A stretch of DNA of 64,000 bases from Toxorhynchites rutilus septentrionalis (Eukaryota; Arthropoda; Insecta; Diptera; Culicidae), in the NCBI RefSeq assembly GCF_029784135.1, contig NC_073746.1, positions 114,512,035 through 114,576,034 on the forward strand, written 5' to 3'. The translations under genes and the position numbers were made by a program. Below the pieces are notes generated by a model. It ran no database searches. It worked only from the letters and a program-made list of their open reading frames with translations, and was not told the DNA's origin. Below are positions 11,988 through 24,550 of the stretch, piece by piece (position 1 is the stretch's first letter; every line of letters begins with the position of its first letter).

Positions 11988-13138
11988 GGACGTAGGACTA
12001 CGTATTCGAAAACGAAGTTTTATATTATTTGCTTGTTCATCATTTCGGATATTATTCATATGATTCATACGTACAGAATATGAATAAATTAAAAGCTTCG
12101 CGCAACGAAAACAAGCAACATACACTATAATCATTTTGCACTCTTCTCAAAATAAACACTCTTGAATTATTGGCCTCGAAGAGACGATTGCTTGATGAGG
12201 TTCAGTTGCAGTTGAATTGCATTGCAAACTAAATCACACATAGCATTTCAGCAGAAAAATAATTTTCATTGTGAGCCGGCGATGATATCCCAGCTTGATT
12301 CGCATATGGCGAAAAACATTATCATTAGGCCTTTTCCACGGCTCGGCCCGATGTGTTGATTTCAATGCCATATCCACAGCGAGTGAAATATCCACTCGTC
12401 TCCGCAGCTCGAGAGAAAACGAAGATGGCACAAAATGGGCTGAATGAGAAAGACAATTCATTCTTGCCCGATGCTCGCTGGCAACGATATCGCTTCGATG
12501 GCCACCAAACGGGAAGTGAAAGTTCTTCTTCTTCTTCTAAGATGTAAAGAGGCCTAAAACTTTTTCAGTTCATTCGTCTCTAGCATTGAGAAGGGCCCCT
12601 CGTGAAGAATAGAAAATTCTACCTCAAACTCCTTCCTAACCTGCCTTGAGAAAGATACTTTATTTTCGTTCGACGCTCGTCAGCAAACCCTGTCTGCTTT
12701 CGAGATCACCAATCGAATCTCTGTTAAATTTTTCAATGTTTATATCGCAATATGTATACGCTAGCGACAGCGTACTTTCTATGCAAGGGTGAAGTTAGCG
12801 TCGCAAATATTCTTTAGTCCCCTTCGATGTTTCTATTCTCGCGGCTACATAAGTTGCCCGTTATTGACAGCACGGTTAGGAAAGCACACAAATGGACAAA
12901 ACAAATGTATGGTAAAATGAAAATGCATCTAGTTTTCATCAATTTAAACACTTTACACACAAGGTGATTGTAATTTATAACATTCCAAACAAATCTTAGA
13001 GAATTTTCGATTCGATTGGTATGCAAATCGTTAAAATCCGTTCACAGCAAGTATAGTTATTAACGTTAGCTTTATTTCATAAAAACGTGACCTGTTTTCT
13101 GATTTGGCACCCTTAATAAAAAACGTAGTCCTACGTCA
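11988..13138. mobile_element. Palindrome-ended element copy P2 (opposite orientation to P1)
   Basis: Bounded by GGACGTAGGACTACGT (11988-12003) and ACGTAGTCCTACGTCA (13123-13138). The right end, read on the minus strand, goes into TTTATTAAGGGTGCCAAATC and then a block (13110-12810) homologous to P1 3070-3370. An ORF-free interior at 12340-12560 is GC-richer and has a TTC triplet run. Its length (1151 bp) is close to that of P1. No transposase was seen. Confidence 0.65.
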
Positions 13139-13159
13139 AAAAAAAAACGAATGGTGGAG

Positions 13160-14705
13160 AATTTTTTTTTATTAGGGTGCCCATTTCCGTTTTAGGGTGG
13201 TAAAGAAATGCTTTTCCACTTTTTCCCAAAAATGACTTTTTTCAATTCGTAACTTCTGAACCACTAACCCGATTTAGATGATCGACATATCAAAATGAAG
13301 CCAATAAGCCTTTTATTAAAAAAAATAAACTTGCAAAAAGAAAAAAGGATTTTATTTTCGTAATTATTGATTGTCGTGGTTTTTCTATTTGGACTAGTGG
13401 ACGCTATATTTTTTTAATATTTTTTCTTGAAAGCTGAGGTTTTGTTACATAACATATCCAAAAATCAGAGAGACTTTACTTTTGTTCTTTAGTTATGATT
13501 TTTTGAAGTTTACCGATGGTTCAAAAAAATAATTTCCCCCATTTTTCCACCACGAAAATTTATAACTTTGGAATCAATGGACCGAATCATATGATTGACA
13601 TATCAAATTAACCTTTAACGAACGAGCTCATTTTTCTAGAACGATGACCAATTGGTCGACGGATTTTTAAGAAATTAAGTGCTTTATTTCCATAGCGAGA
13701 AAAGGCAAACCCGTGAGACATCTCAATGCGAACCCAACAGCTTTCAGGTTGAACCTCGTTGCGATACTAGGTTGAAACTGAGTGAAGAAAAAAACATTTG
13801 ACAGCAGTTAGGTTGGAACTGGGGTTGAAATGAAACAAAAACGAATTCGCTCTATGTATTTGCACTGAATGCTATGGCGGCATTCAATTTCTTTAGAATA
13901 TTTGCAATGTCGCGAGTATGGCGGCTAAGGTTTAAAGGCTGTGAGATAGTCTTTATTTATAGTGTTTCCTTTCGATAGATAGATCTCTGATTTGTGGATA
14001 TGTTATGAAAAAAAAACCTCAGCTTTCAGAAAATATTTTATAATATAGCGCCCTCTATATTTAGCCGAGTAAACTATAAATAAAACAAATACAATCAATA
14101 GTAACGAAGACAAAATTCATTATTTTTGCAAGTTTAATTTTTTTTTAAATTAGACTATCGTTAAAAAAACTTTTTCCCTGTAACAGTGACCTTCTTCCGA
14201 TGTATGGGAGACTTGTTGGTAGTTGTATAGACTATTCATATAATTTTCGTTCTGAATTAAAAAGAAAATGAGAAAAAGAAGAATTCTAAACGAAAATTAT
14301 ATGAATAGCCCATACAACAATCAACAAGTCTCCTATACACTGTTACTTTTTTTTAAGAAATAAAGAAAAACGTTTTTGAGAATAATTAATTTCAATTTTT
14401 AAAATATTTTTTTTCACTAAAATTTAAAAATGGCATTTTTTATGAAAATTTAAACAACTTCCTGCTTTTCATTATTTGACCAAATTTTTGTTGGTGTTAT
14501 AGTTTTTGAATTAAAAATTTTTGTAAAAAAAAAGAAAAAAATTGCCCCTCTTCAAAAAGTAGTACAAACTTTAATTTGATAGGTTGATCATCTAAATCGG
14601 TTGAGTAGTTCAAAAGTTATAAATTATAAAGAATTGAAAAAATTTTTGGGAAAAAGGGAAAAAAGTTGATTTTTTGGACCAACCTAAAATCTAAGACAAG
14701 ACATG
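13160..14705. mobile_element. Long foldback (inverted-repeat) element, about 1.5 kb
   Basis: The left arm (from TTTTAGGGTGGT at about 13182) and right arm (ending in ACCAACCTAAAATC at about 14690) are inverted copies. Shared landmarks are CCGATTTAGATGATC..CATATCAAA (left, 13269-13296) and its inverse near 14580-14600, and CTCAGCTTTCA near 14020 with its inverse near 13428. A second, tighter hairpin is nested at about 14183-14345. AT-rich, non-coding. Confidence 0.75.
14183..14345. repeat. Nested perfect-looking hairpin within the foldback
   Basis: GTAACAGTG...GGGAGACTTGTTG..TAGTTGTATA and CTATTCATATAATTTTCGTT on the left are mirrored by AACGAAAATTATATGAATAG, CATACAACAATCAACAAGTC and CACTGTTAC on the right, around a loop of about 40 bp. 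It is probably a small MITE nested in the larger element. Confidence 0.75.
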
Positions 14706-16739
14706 ACAACTGGCTTCTAACTTTTTTTCCTCGTTCAAGCGCGAACAACAGAGATGCCGAACCTCTTGAGATGTCAAGTTTCCAAATGAGATAAAGTTTC
14801 TGAGGACTATATTCCTACTTCCGTAAAATATGTTTTCGTATCTTATATTGATGAATAGTTTCATTTGGTTATATTTTTCTGTTATGTTTTGCCATGAAAA
14901 TTAGTTTAAGAGTACCATGATTACATTATGCAGAAGTGTATTTTTAAATATTTTCGGCAATCCTCTAGAATTGACCAGTCAGCAGCTGGTCCGAAAACTG
15001 AACCGTAAATGAACCCTTATTTTCTGATCTTATCTTAGTCTAAAATAGAAATAAAAATAGTAAAAAAAATAATAAAAATTATATTTAAAAAATATAAAAA
15101 AATTATAATAAAAAATACGTGGCCTAATATTTTGTGATAAAGAACAAACTGAGAACCACTATATCAGTTTGGCATGGAATGGCTGATATATCAAAAAACC
15201 GATGTTTGTTACACCGAATTGAGACTTAATTTGTAGTGATAAATGAAATCGAGGTTTAAGAATTTTATACGATTTTAGATGTACACAATGTATCCTTTAA
15301 TCGACACTATACATGATTTTAATTCGAGCACACTTTATATGTGACTTAGAATATGACAAGTTATGCGATCTAATGTTTGCTGGGGATATTATCATTCACA
15401 AGCAAAATGCCAAAATGCTTATTTTGCAATTAAATTAGATTTTCGGCAATTGACAATGTTCAATTGAATGCATTGTTTTCAATCATGTAAAATATTTATA
15501 TATTTTCTGTTTATCAAAAAAATACCCGGAATAAAAGCTGAGACGATTCATTAATTCGGTAAACAAAAAAATTGCTTGTTACCGTGATATCCATTACCGG
15601 ATTATTTGTGAAAATTGGAAGATGTCGTTACGGGACAAACTATTATTAAACATGTAATTTGATGGAACCAATAGGAAATATGATAAATTAGGTTGAATTG
15701 TAAATCAAATCATTACAAACAGCATTGTCGGGCGAGAAGCAAATTTTGACATACAATTTGCGACTTTTAAAGAAACACCTTTCATTTTCCAAGTAATTAA
15801 AAAAATCCATACATGTTAGGAAACGTCTTACCTAATCTGAGGATATCAATGTCAGGACAATAATAGATGTGAAGCAGCCTATGTTTGTTGGGTTCCAGCC
15901 AACATTCAATGTTGTTCTTGATACAGGTATTGATACCGCTGAACGAAAGAGAGAAAGAACAGTTCAAAAGAGCTGGTTCACTTAGGTGAGCGGTTAGCGA
16001 CTGAGCCGTTCATCAAAGTGAAGTCCATTATCCATCTCAATTCCATGGTCTGGTTTCCCAATTCGTGCTCACGTGTTTTTTTTTGTGACGGACAAGGTAG
16101 GTCGATGCATATCAAGTATTATTCTACATTTGTAGATGTTTTATTAGAAAGTTTGTTGTATAATCATATCGTACTTAATGCGTGTTTTCATCATGAAGGA
16201 TAAACGAAAGAAAAAAGCCGACCGATCGATAATTATTACTGAAGGGACGGAAATATTAATATGGATGTTCATGTACACTTATGAACATCGGATACATGAA
16301 AATCAAAAAATGTTGAATTTTTCGCGTTAATTTTGAAATATACATCTAAGTTTTTTTCAACAGTTGACTATTTAAAATAGAAAGTATTAATAATGAATGA
16401 TTTAGGATTCTTTCTACCGTTACAACTCTTATAACCCGTTTAAGGTTCAGTTTCGTTTCAAAAACAAACGATTTTTCAAGGTCCAGAATCTTTTCTGTTT
16501 ATAATATTGAATAAGTTGAATTTACGGATTTCTGAACAGCTGCAAAACCAATTCTTCTCAAAGTCCTACGTCAACTTTCCGTCTTTGCCTCTAGGCTCAG
16601 ACCCTTCAATTTTTTGCGTTCCTTAACATACCTGTACCATAACGTAAACTATTCATATGATCGAACACTTGTTAATCTATTTTTGCTTAACCCCATCCTG
16701 TTTACAACATAAACCCAACCACCACCCACTAGGGGAAAA
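14706..16739. other. AT-rich non-coding stretch
   Basis: No supportable gene. At 16563-16575 there is a partial palindrome end (GTCCTACGTCAAC), perhaps a decayed remnant of the P family. The area around 15940-16015 has GAACAG/GTTCA words like those at 10515-10640. Confidence 0.45.
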
Positions 16740-17639
16740 GCGAATTTTCATCTTCCCACAAAGTGAAACGAAAACACGGGCGGTGAAACCAGTCTTCGAA
16801 AGAGAATGAAAAATAGGTCAGTGCGCTTCCAGCGCATGCGACGATGACGAAAGGGCAGAAAAATATGTCCGTCACGAGAAGCGCAAGCCAAATTTGAACA
16901 CATACACCTTGTCTGGTGCTCAACACCTCAACTGAATGTGGCGCGGAATAGGTCGCGAAGGTTCCATATATTTACCTGATTTGTGAGTAGAACTTCTAGT
17001 TAGCTAGTTGCTAGTTGTTGCTACGTGCCAGCAGTAACTAATTGCCAAAGGTTACCGCTTCTAATGGCTGCGGCAGCAGCAGCAGCTCAGGAATAAAATT
17101 ACACGCTTGGTTGTATATCCTCGAGGCTGATTGATCCTCACGATTTGCTAAATTCGTTCTGTGTTTAGTAACTCAGCACGAGCGATCGATACTTTGTGCA
17201 CACTTTTTGCCTTTTCGATTCTTTGGGCAACAACTGATCACGAACTTTTTTCTGTAAGTTGCACAACAAACACAAAACTCTGTTGATCTTCAGATGCTTC
17301 CAAGCGAATGCACAAAACTTCTATGACCAGCCGAAACTGGGCAATTGTGTCTTAAACCAGAACTGCAGCTCACACTTATTCTTTTTTTTGCTCCCTCTTT
17401 TCCGTATGTTTTGGGCTCGAGTATTTCGGCGATGCTTTCGCACCTAACGAAATGATCCGTAGGGTTTTCCCTCTGGTTGGGGTTGCGCACGATGTCAAAA
17501 AGACGGCTTACGTTGCGGCGGCAGTTTGAGCAAACCAAATTTGCTTGCTAACAGGTTGCTGTCCGGAATGAAACTGCTTAGCCGCCAGTGTGACTCGCGT
17601 TGAAAAGCCGGCACTTGAGATCGGCGCGCGAAAGCTTAC
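16740..17639. other. Repeat-poor GC-richer island
   Basis: This stretch contains a CAG-rich run (17071-17090), no transposon homology that I can see, and higher G+C than the flanks. It lies just downstream (minus sense) of a candidate donor site at 17639-17634. It may be intronic regulatory DNA. Confidence 0.4.
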
Positions 17640-17820
17640 CTCGGAGGCGTCGTAGTGGACCGTGGAGTAACAACGACATAACAACGGCTTAGCTGCGATG
17701 CTGGCTGGCTGTGTGTGTGTGTGTGTATTAGTATTTAAACGCATGTTTTGTTTTGATTCGGATGTTCGCAGATACGAGTGTTTTGAGTAGAGGTGTAGTA
17801 TCGTGCCCACCGTTGTATAG
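17640..17820 (-). promoter_or_regulatory. Candidate minus-strand first exon and promoter region
   Basis: On the minus strand, CCTCCGAG is followed by GTAAGC (17639-17634), a good 5' splice donor. Upstream is a GC-richer non-repetitive region with a (GT)n run and no long ORF, as for an untranslated first exon. The same strand carries the CLIP-like coding exon far upstream at 57206, so this could be an alternative start of that gene, or of another one. This is inference only. No transcript evidence is available. Confidence 0.3.
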
Positions 17821-17897
17821 CGGTCGGGAGCTTTCGGTACGTTGCGAGGGTGGTATTCAACGGTGAAAATACAAACAAAACAATTTGAATGGACATT

Positions 17898-18112
17898 TTC
17901 TTCTTCTTAGCACCAACGCTCCCACAGAAACTTTCTATGCCAAATTACACCCCCTGATTATACGGGAAAATTCAAGTTCCAGAATACGCGTATACCGGTG
18001 CAAGTTGGGACAACTTTGTCCGCGGAAAACCTCCACGGCCTGATCGGGCATCGAACCCGAAGCCTCCTTCACGACCTATGTGATGCTAACCACTCGACCA
18101 TGGGAGCCTTCC
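17898..18112 (-). mobile_element. Divergent Feilai-like SINE
   Basis: On the minus strand from about 18108: GGCTCCCATGGTCGAGTGG (box A region) and GGGTTCGATGCCCGATCAGG (box B region), then a shortened body with GCGTATTCTGGAAC and an AAG triplet end (plus TTCTTCTTCTT near 17899). It is shorter and more diverged than the copies at 190 and 31146. The tRNA-like head could be mistaken for a tRNA gene, but it lacks a proper acceptor stem. Confidence 0.7.
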
Positions 18113-18189
18113 CCAAGAAATATGTGTAAAAGATAAACCCTGAATGATAACCATGACGACTTATCAAATTTATCGGTTTACTCGATCGG

Positions 18190-19570
18190 TTATTGTTTTT
18201 TTCAAGCACACGGCGAAAACAGACAGACCGAAATCGGTAATCGAATCTTGTAAACTACGTCTCAGCGGTTCAGTGAAATATCTAGGTGTTATCTTAGATG
18301 CCAAACTAAACTGGAACGCGCACTTAGTTTCAATAATCAGCAAGGCCAACTCAGCCCTATGGGCATGCCCTAAAATGATAGGAAGAACATGGGGCCTTAA
18401 ACCAAAAATGGTTATGTGGATCTACACTGCAATTGTGCGGCCTAGGATAACATATGCCTCACTTGTATGGTGGCCAAAGACTAAGGAGATTGTAGAGGCT
18501 AAAAAAAAGCGCTCTGAAGCTTGAAGGATGGAAAAAATACTTGACGGAACCTAGGACCAATTATAACATTCCATACAGAGTGATCGAACATTCTCGCTCA
18601 GTATGGGATGGAGGTGGCCCCAACGTTCGTAATGGTTCAATCATGTTCTACACTGATGGGTCGAAAATGGGAATCAGGTGCCAAAGTGTACAACAAAAAT
18701 CTCTGTGGCTATGGGAAACTGGCCAACAGTTTTTCAGGCAGAAATAACTGCAATAATAGAATGTTTAAATGTCTGCCTCAAAAGAAAATATAGACATGCT
18801 AACATCTGTATATTCTCAGACAGTCAAGCGGCATTTAAAGCTCTAAATGCTTTTGAACGCCCTTCAAAAATTGTCTGGGAATGCATTTCCCTTTTACGGC
18901 AATTAAGTTCGGTACAATTGTACTGGATTCCTGGCCATTGCGGTATAGAGGGCAACGAGCGAGCAGATGAACTTGCCAAGAACGGCTCAAACTCACCATT
19001 CACTGGTCCAGAACCATTCTGTGAACTTTCTGACTGTGTGTTGAAAAGTGAGCGGAATAAATGGGAAGACCGGGAAGTGATAGCCAATTGGATGGCTGCA
19101 AAACTTAAACAGGCAAAAAAATTTATTACGCCGAGTATTAAAATTACTCAACAGCTGCTAAGCCTTAGTAAGAAAGACCTCAGCACATTCACTGGTCTTG
19201 TAACAGGACACTGCCCGAGTAAATACCATCTTAAAAATATAGGTTTAGCACAAGATGATATTTGTCGCTTTTGTAATGCCGAAAGCGAAACCTCGGAACA
19301 TTTGCTCTGTAACTGCGGAGCTCTAACTAGACGCAGACTTCAACTCCTTGATAAAGCTATTCTGGAGCCCAAGGAAATTTGGTCTGCGTCGCCGATGAGG
19401 ATTATAATTTTTATCAAACAGATTATTCCTGATTGGCACCTATCTCGCTATAGCTTTCAGTCTACTCCTTCATCAATAAGTAGTAAGAATAAGTAAGTAG
19501 CTTGAAGTGTAGTATAAAAAAGGGTATACCACAATAGTTAAAAATAATGGACGCATTGGGTCACACCCAA
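18190..19570 (+). mobile_element. LOA/I-like non-LTR retrotransposon, 5'-truncated: RT end plus RNase H
   Basis: From about 18196 the plus strand encodes the end of a reverse transcriptase (SVKYLGVILDAKLNWNAHL, then IYTAIVRPRITYASLVWW), breaks at 18524, resumes with FYTDGSKMG (18630-18670), shifts frame, and continues to 19496 as an RNase H domain. The catalytic acidic residues are visible in TDGS, AEIT, SDSQAA and NERADELA. A C-terminal CCHC-like knuckle follows (CRFCNAESETSEHLLCNC). RNase H after RT is typical of the I/LOA group. Two frame disruptions make it inactive. The 3' UTR runs to about 19570 (GGGTATACCACAATAG). The 5' part is missing. Confidence 0.88.
18678..19496 (+). pseudogene. 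RNase H and C-terminal zinc knuckle of the LINE ORF2
   Basis: A 272-residue open stretch that contains most of the RNase H domain and the terminal cysteine/histidine motif. The first catalytic Asp (TDGS) lies upstream in another frame at about 18654, so the visible ATG is not a true start. RNase H would remove the RNA strand of the hybrid during target-primed reverse transcription. Confidence 0.85.
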
Positions 19571-19854
19571 CAGGGGAAAACAAACTACGTCTCTGTTCAG
19601 CTGATAAGAGAGAAGTGAAAATTTCTCGAATGTGTTTGAGACTTTCAATATTTGCAAATTTTTGATGGCGTTACCAGATCTTATAACACTATGAGCTAAC
19701 TCAAAATTTAGTGTATATAATTTTACCAAGGTGTATTAGTGTCATGTTCTAAATGAATTTCATCCAACCAGCTGTCGATGAATAATCGACAACGTCGTTA
19801 TTAAATTATCGAGCAAGACCATACGCATTTTTCAATAGCCAGAGAATTATCTAT

Positions 19855-20345
19855 TTTGACATAAATATATGCTTTTTGAGCTTTTAGAAGTCAAACTGTT
19901 GCCGCCACTTCCTCTGTTGAGCGCTCGAAGATGTGAGCCACGCGACTTGTTGAAGCCATAATTTGTCCTTTGACGGAGAAGTGCCCAAAACAAGAGGCTT
20001 CGGAAACTTCGTGGTGGAACATTTAAAGAAATTTGTTTGCACCACGTAAACTCCATAAACTAATCGGGAGATCCCATGTATTTCATTTTGTTGAAGACAA
20101 GGATACGCGGATCAGTGTCGAATGTCTTCGCAAAACCAAAGTACAGTGAATCTACTCACCGTCTGGAACTCTGACCACGAGACAGAGCGTCAACACTGTA
20201 CATCGGGTTAGATATAGTACATAGTGTTTCATGAAACCATGCTGGCTACTGTAAATAATCTTAGATGATACGTTGTACAATATCTCGTGAACCTTCTCGA
20301 AGAGTTTTGTTAGCCAAATCAGTAATGAGATGTCACGAAATTTGT
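19855..20345 (-). pseudogene. Decayed non-LTR reverse transcriptase relic
   Basis: Minus-strand readings from about 20320 give LTKLFEKVHEILYN and SSQHGFMKH, then in another frame TFDTDPRILVFNKMKYMGSP. These match the finger/palm region of Jockey/CR1-like reverse transcriptases (KLFE..V...L, QHGFM..RST, FDTV.H..L..KL...G). Several frameshifts are present. The extent below 20050 is uncertain. It is an old, inactive fragment, distinct from the LOA-like LINE beside it. Confidence 0.5.
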
Positions 20346-21106
20346 GACACCAAAATTTGAAATATCTCGATAATGGATGCTTTCAAGCAAATTTATTACT
20401 ATGAGATTTATGAGTTCAAATGATCACTAGAATCATATTAAATAATCAGAATATATATTCGTTCTAGAAATGATTCAAATACTATGAGCTGACATATAAG
20501 AAAAAAAATTCAGAGATTTCATTAACCTAGAATTATGATCGGCATTGACTTATATATTTTTAGTTCTTTGTAACTCTTTTTTAACAAGTTCACTTCCGAG
20601 CTACGATTTTTACATGAAAGTTAATACTACAAAGCATACGCCCTTTCCAAAAATTACTCTTGAGTAAAAAAAATCTGATCACTCGTGAAAAATACACTGG
20701 TATAGTAATTGAATGCGCTAAGAATATATAATTGTGATACGTTCTTTTCCATGAAAATATTCTTTCAAAATATAGTTGTACCAAAGAATTACACTAAATG
20801 CAGGGACTAACAATTCACTACACATTTCAAGCTATCTGCTTATTGACTGATTTTATCATAATGGACATAATGGAAACGTGATATATTCGAAAAAGTTATT
20901 TTATAATAGAAAATCGGGTTTTTCTTCCAACATGAACAGTTTTAACACTATTTTCAGTGCGATATGTGAAACTTACATTTATTACATGATTCATCACATG
21001 AGCTGTAATACATCATATCATAACAAAATACAACATCACATATAGTAATTATTGTTGAAACACATTTCTTATAACAATTTATTTTATTTTCCTTAAAAAC
21101 AATATA
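20346..21106. other. AT-rich spacer, nothing recognised
   Basis: No coding or structural signal that I can support. Confidence 0.45.
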
Positions 21107-21498
21107 CTACCTTGATCAAAAGGTTCCCGGAATCTCCACCGTGTGGCTCTCTCAGTTACCCATTTTTTCAATTTTTGTTTGTAGGTTCTCACATCTATCA
21201 TTGACATTCTATAAAATTTGTAGTGTGATAGTTTTACATTTCTAAAAGTTACGCTGTATTGAGCACATCTGCTATTGTGCGTGCTTCGATTTTGTACGAT
21301 TTGCAAATTTGCAAAATCAATTGTTATTCGTGAACATTTGGCTAAAACCGAAACGAATACCATTCAGCAAACACCGAATTCACTTGATTTGGCTCCCTGC
21401 GACTTTTTTTCTATTCCAACGACTCAAGAAACCACGTTTCGGCACCCGAGATGAGATAATGGAAAAATCGAAGATGGCTCTGATGGCCATACCGCAAA

Positions 21499-22343
<845 letters not shown>

Positions 22344-22719
22344 TCGAATATATTAAATGTTTCAAGGATTGGATCAAGCACTGCCATAAGTGCGTTGCGG
22401 TCGATGGGTAGTACTTTGAAGCAGACAATATCACTATTGATGTATAAAAGTCTTATTGATGTATACTTCATTTCCTGAATAAATTCCGAGATCTATTTGA
22501 TCAAGGTAGTATGAGCTATAATAAAGGCGATTCGTTCTGCCCATTCAATCGTATAGCTCAAATTGCCTACTATCGCTCTAGGAGAATTGTCTTCTGTTGA
22601 TGTTGTTTGATCACATAGTTCAGTGTTGCTTTTTCCGATTGATACCTGTATCCATTCGCTTTCTTTATCATTCTTATTTGCCCATTCTCTATACTGACAA
22701 TATATGACACTGCACAATG

Positions 22720-23445
22720 GTCCAGGAGATGCATTTAAGTGGAAACTAGCATTTAGAGCTCGACAGTTATTCTCTAGATGAAAAATGTCTTCAATAAAGT
22801 TGTTACATATGATAAAGCGCTCATTTTTATGTTATCAAAAATAGGGTGACTAAAATTGTCGATGAAATAAAAATTCTAACTTTCTTATCTTTATAGATAG
22901 AGGTAAACATAGTTCGACAACATTGTAGTCTCAGTTATTTGAGACATCTTTACAGAACAAAGTTTTTTTTCTATCTCTTGAAATAAACGATATAGCGCCT
23001 TTTTTCAAAATTGCGTTAGGGTCAACATGAACAAAACTGTTTTTTTTTGCTCAAACTTTCCTATTTCAAATTCTACATACAAACTGTCTTCAAAAAACTT
23101 TTAGAACATACTAATACAAACATTTTGCGATGCAGAACTTGTCAATATCTCAACTTCACTAAAAGTTATTGATTTTTTCCCAAAAAATACGCTCTCTTCA
23201 ATTGTTTGCCATTCTTTCTGTGGCAAACATAAAACATGTTTGTTGACGGAATTTAAAACAACAAATTTCACTTTATATAATATGCTATTTTCAAAGATAT
23301 ATAATTTTTTGTATTTGAGTAAATTAAAATTTAAATCATGAGTTTTTGGGTGAAAACCCATCAATAACTTTGGTCACCCTATTTGTGATAGCATAAAAAT
23401 GAGCACACTCTCCTATGTAACAACTTTGTCGAAGACAGATTTCAA
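22720..23445. repeat. Foldback repeat F2, copy 1
   Basis: The left part (22800-22850, GCGCTCATTTTTATGTTATC and AAAATAGGGTGAC) is inverted near 23375-23410 (GGTCACCCTATTTGTGATAG then CATAAAAATGAGC). The whole block is homologous to 50340-50930, including TCCAGGAGATGCATTTAA and GAGCTCGACAGTTATTCTC upstream. No coding capacity. The two copies lie in the same orientation. Confidence 0.75.
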
Positions 23446-24165
23446 TTTTAATTTACTCAAATGAGAGTAATTTTAAAATATTTTAAATTAACTATTTCAA
23501 GGCTACGAGAGAGCGAACCTCGCAAACTATGAGCCCTCTGCAGAACCACCCAAAATTTTTACTGAAGATACCGCTATTCAAATTTAAGATTCCACATCGA
23601 GGACATTCGATGCGAATTGTGCTCCAGACTCATATTCCTGATTCGATATTCTCGAGCACAGGTACAATGCAAATGCCAGATAGAGGTGACATATTTAATT
23701 TGTGGATTATAAATCCCAGATTCATAGTTCAGATTATAAACACAGATTAATAATAAAAACAAAAAAAAAGAGAACAATACGATTTCTGATTTAGGAAACA
23801 CCTTACTTTAGATTTAGATATGATAAGATTTATATTCTAATTTCATATCCAATTCTAGGCACGAGATTTTCCATCCAAGATTTCGATTCGAAACTTCCAA
23901 GCCTAAATTTTAGGTTAAGTGCTCAAGTATTTGAGATTTCGAATCAAATCGTTCTATTTCAAAGCCCAGATAAAGATTATGAATTTCGATTTGATATTTA
24001 AATTCTAGACCTCAAATATTCAATTCCATGGTCGAAACTTTCGAGTTCAAAATCCGATTGAGTTCTAGGTTTTAATCTCCAGATCTTAGATTCTTGTGAT
24101 ACAGGTTTAAATGAAGATTGCCGAATCCACGCTCGGGATCCCTAGGGTCGCAATTGATGTATGGA
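23446..24165. other. AT-rich stretch with degenerate GATT-type words
   Basis: No gene. Words of the type AGATT/AATCTTA/TTCGA recur irregularly, most clearly at 23810-24120. It looks like an old decayed tandem repeat. Confidence 0.35.
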
Positions 24166-24169
24166 AAAA

Positions 24170-24550
24170 AAATCATCATTGAATTTCAAAAATCGACCAT
24201 GTACATTTTGTTTATTGGCTCAAAAAAATGAAAAATGTTTCAGCTCAATCTGACATGATTTAAGGGGTGCCTCAAAGCGCTCAAAGTTTTGATTTTTTGA
24301 TCTTCGAAAGGAAATTTGGAAAATCTATTTTTTTTTCTATGCCAAATGACTTAAAAATGCATGAAATGATGTCGGTGTCTGGTGTGATCCCCCCTTGGAA
24401 GATTTTCGAGGATCAAAAAATCAAAACTTTGAGCGCTTTGAGAAACCCCTAAATCATGTCCGATTGAGCTGAAATTTTGCATTGGGCCAATAAACAAAAT
24501 GTACATGGTCGGTTTCTGAAATTTGACATGACCATCTTCGCTGCCTCCCG
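24170..24550. repeat. Foldback MITE copy (family F1), long hairpin
   Basis: The arms are nearly perfect inverted copies: left GACCATGTACATTTTGTTTA and GCGCTCAAAGTTTTGATTTT, right AAAATCAAAACTTTGAGCGC and TAAACAAAATGTACATGGTC. Arm length is about 150 bp. Related to 10112-10490 and 38790-39260. Confidence 0.8.
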
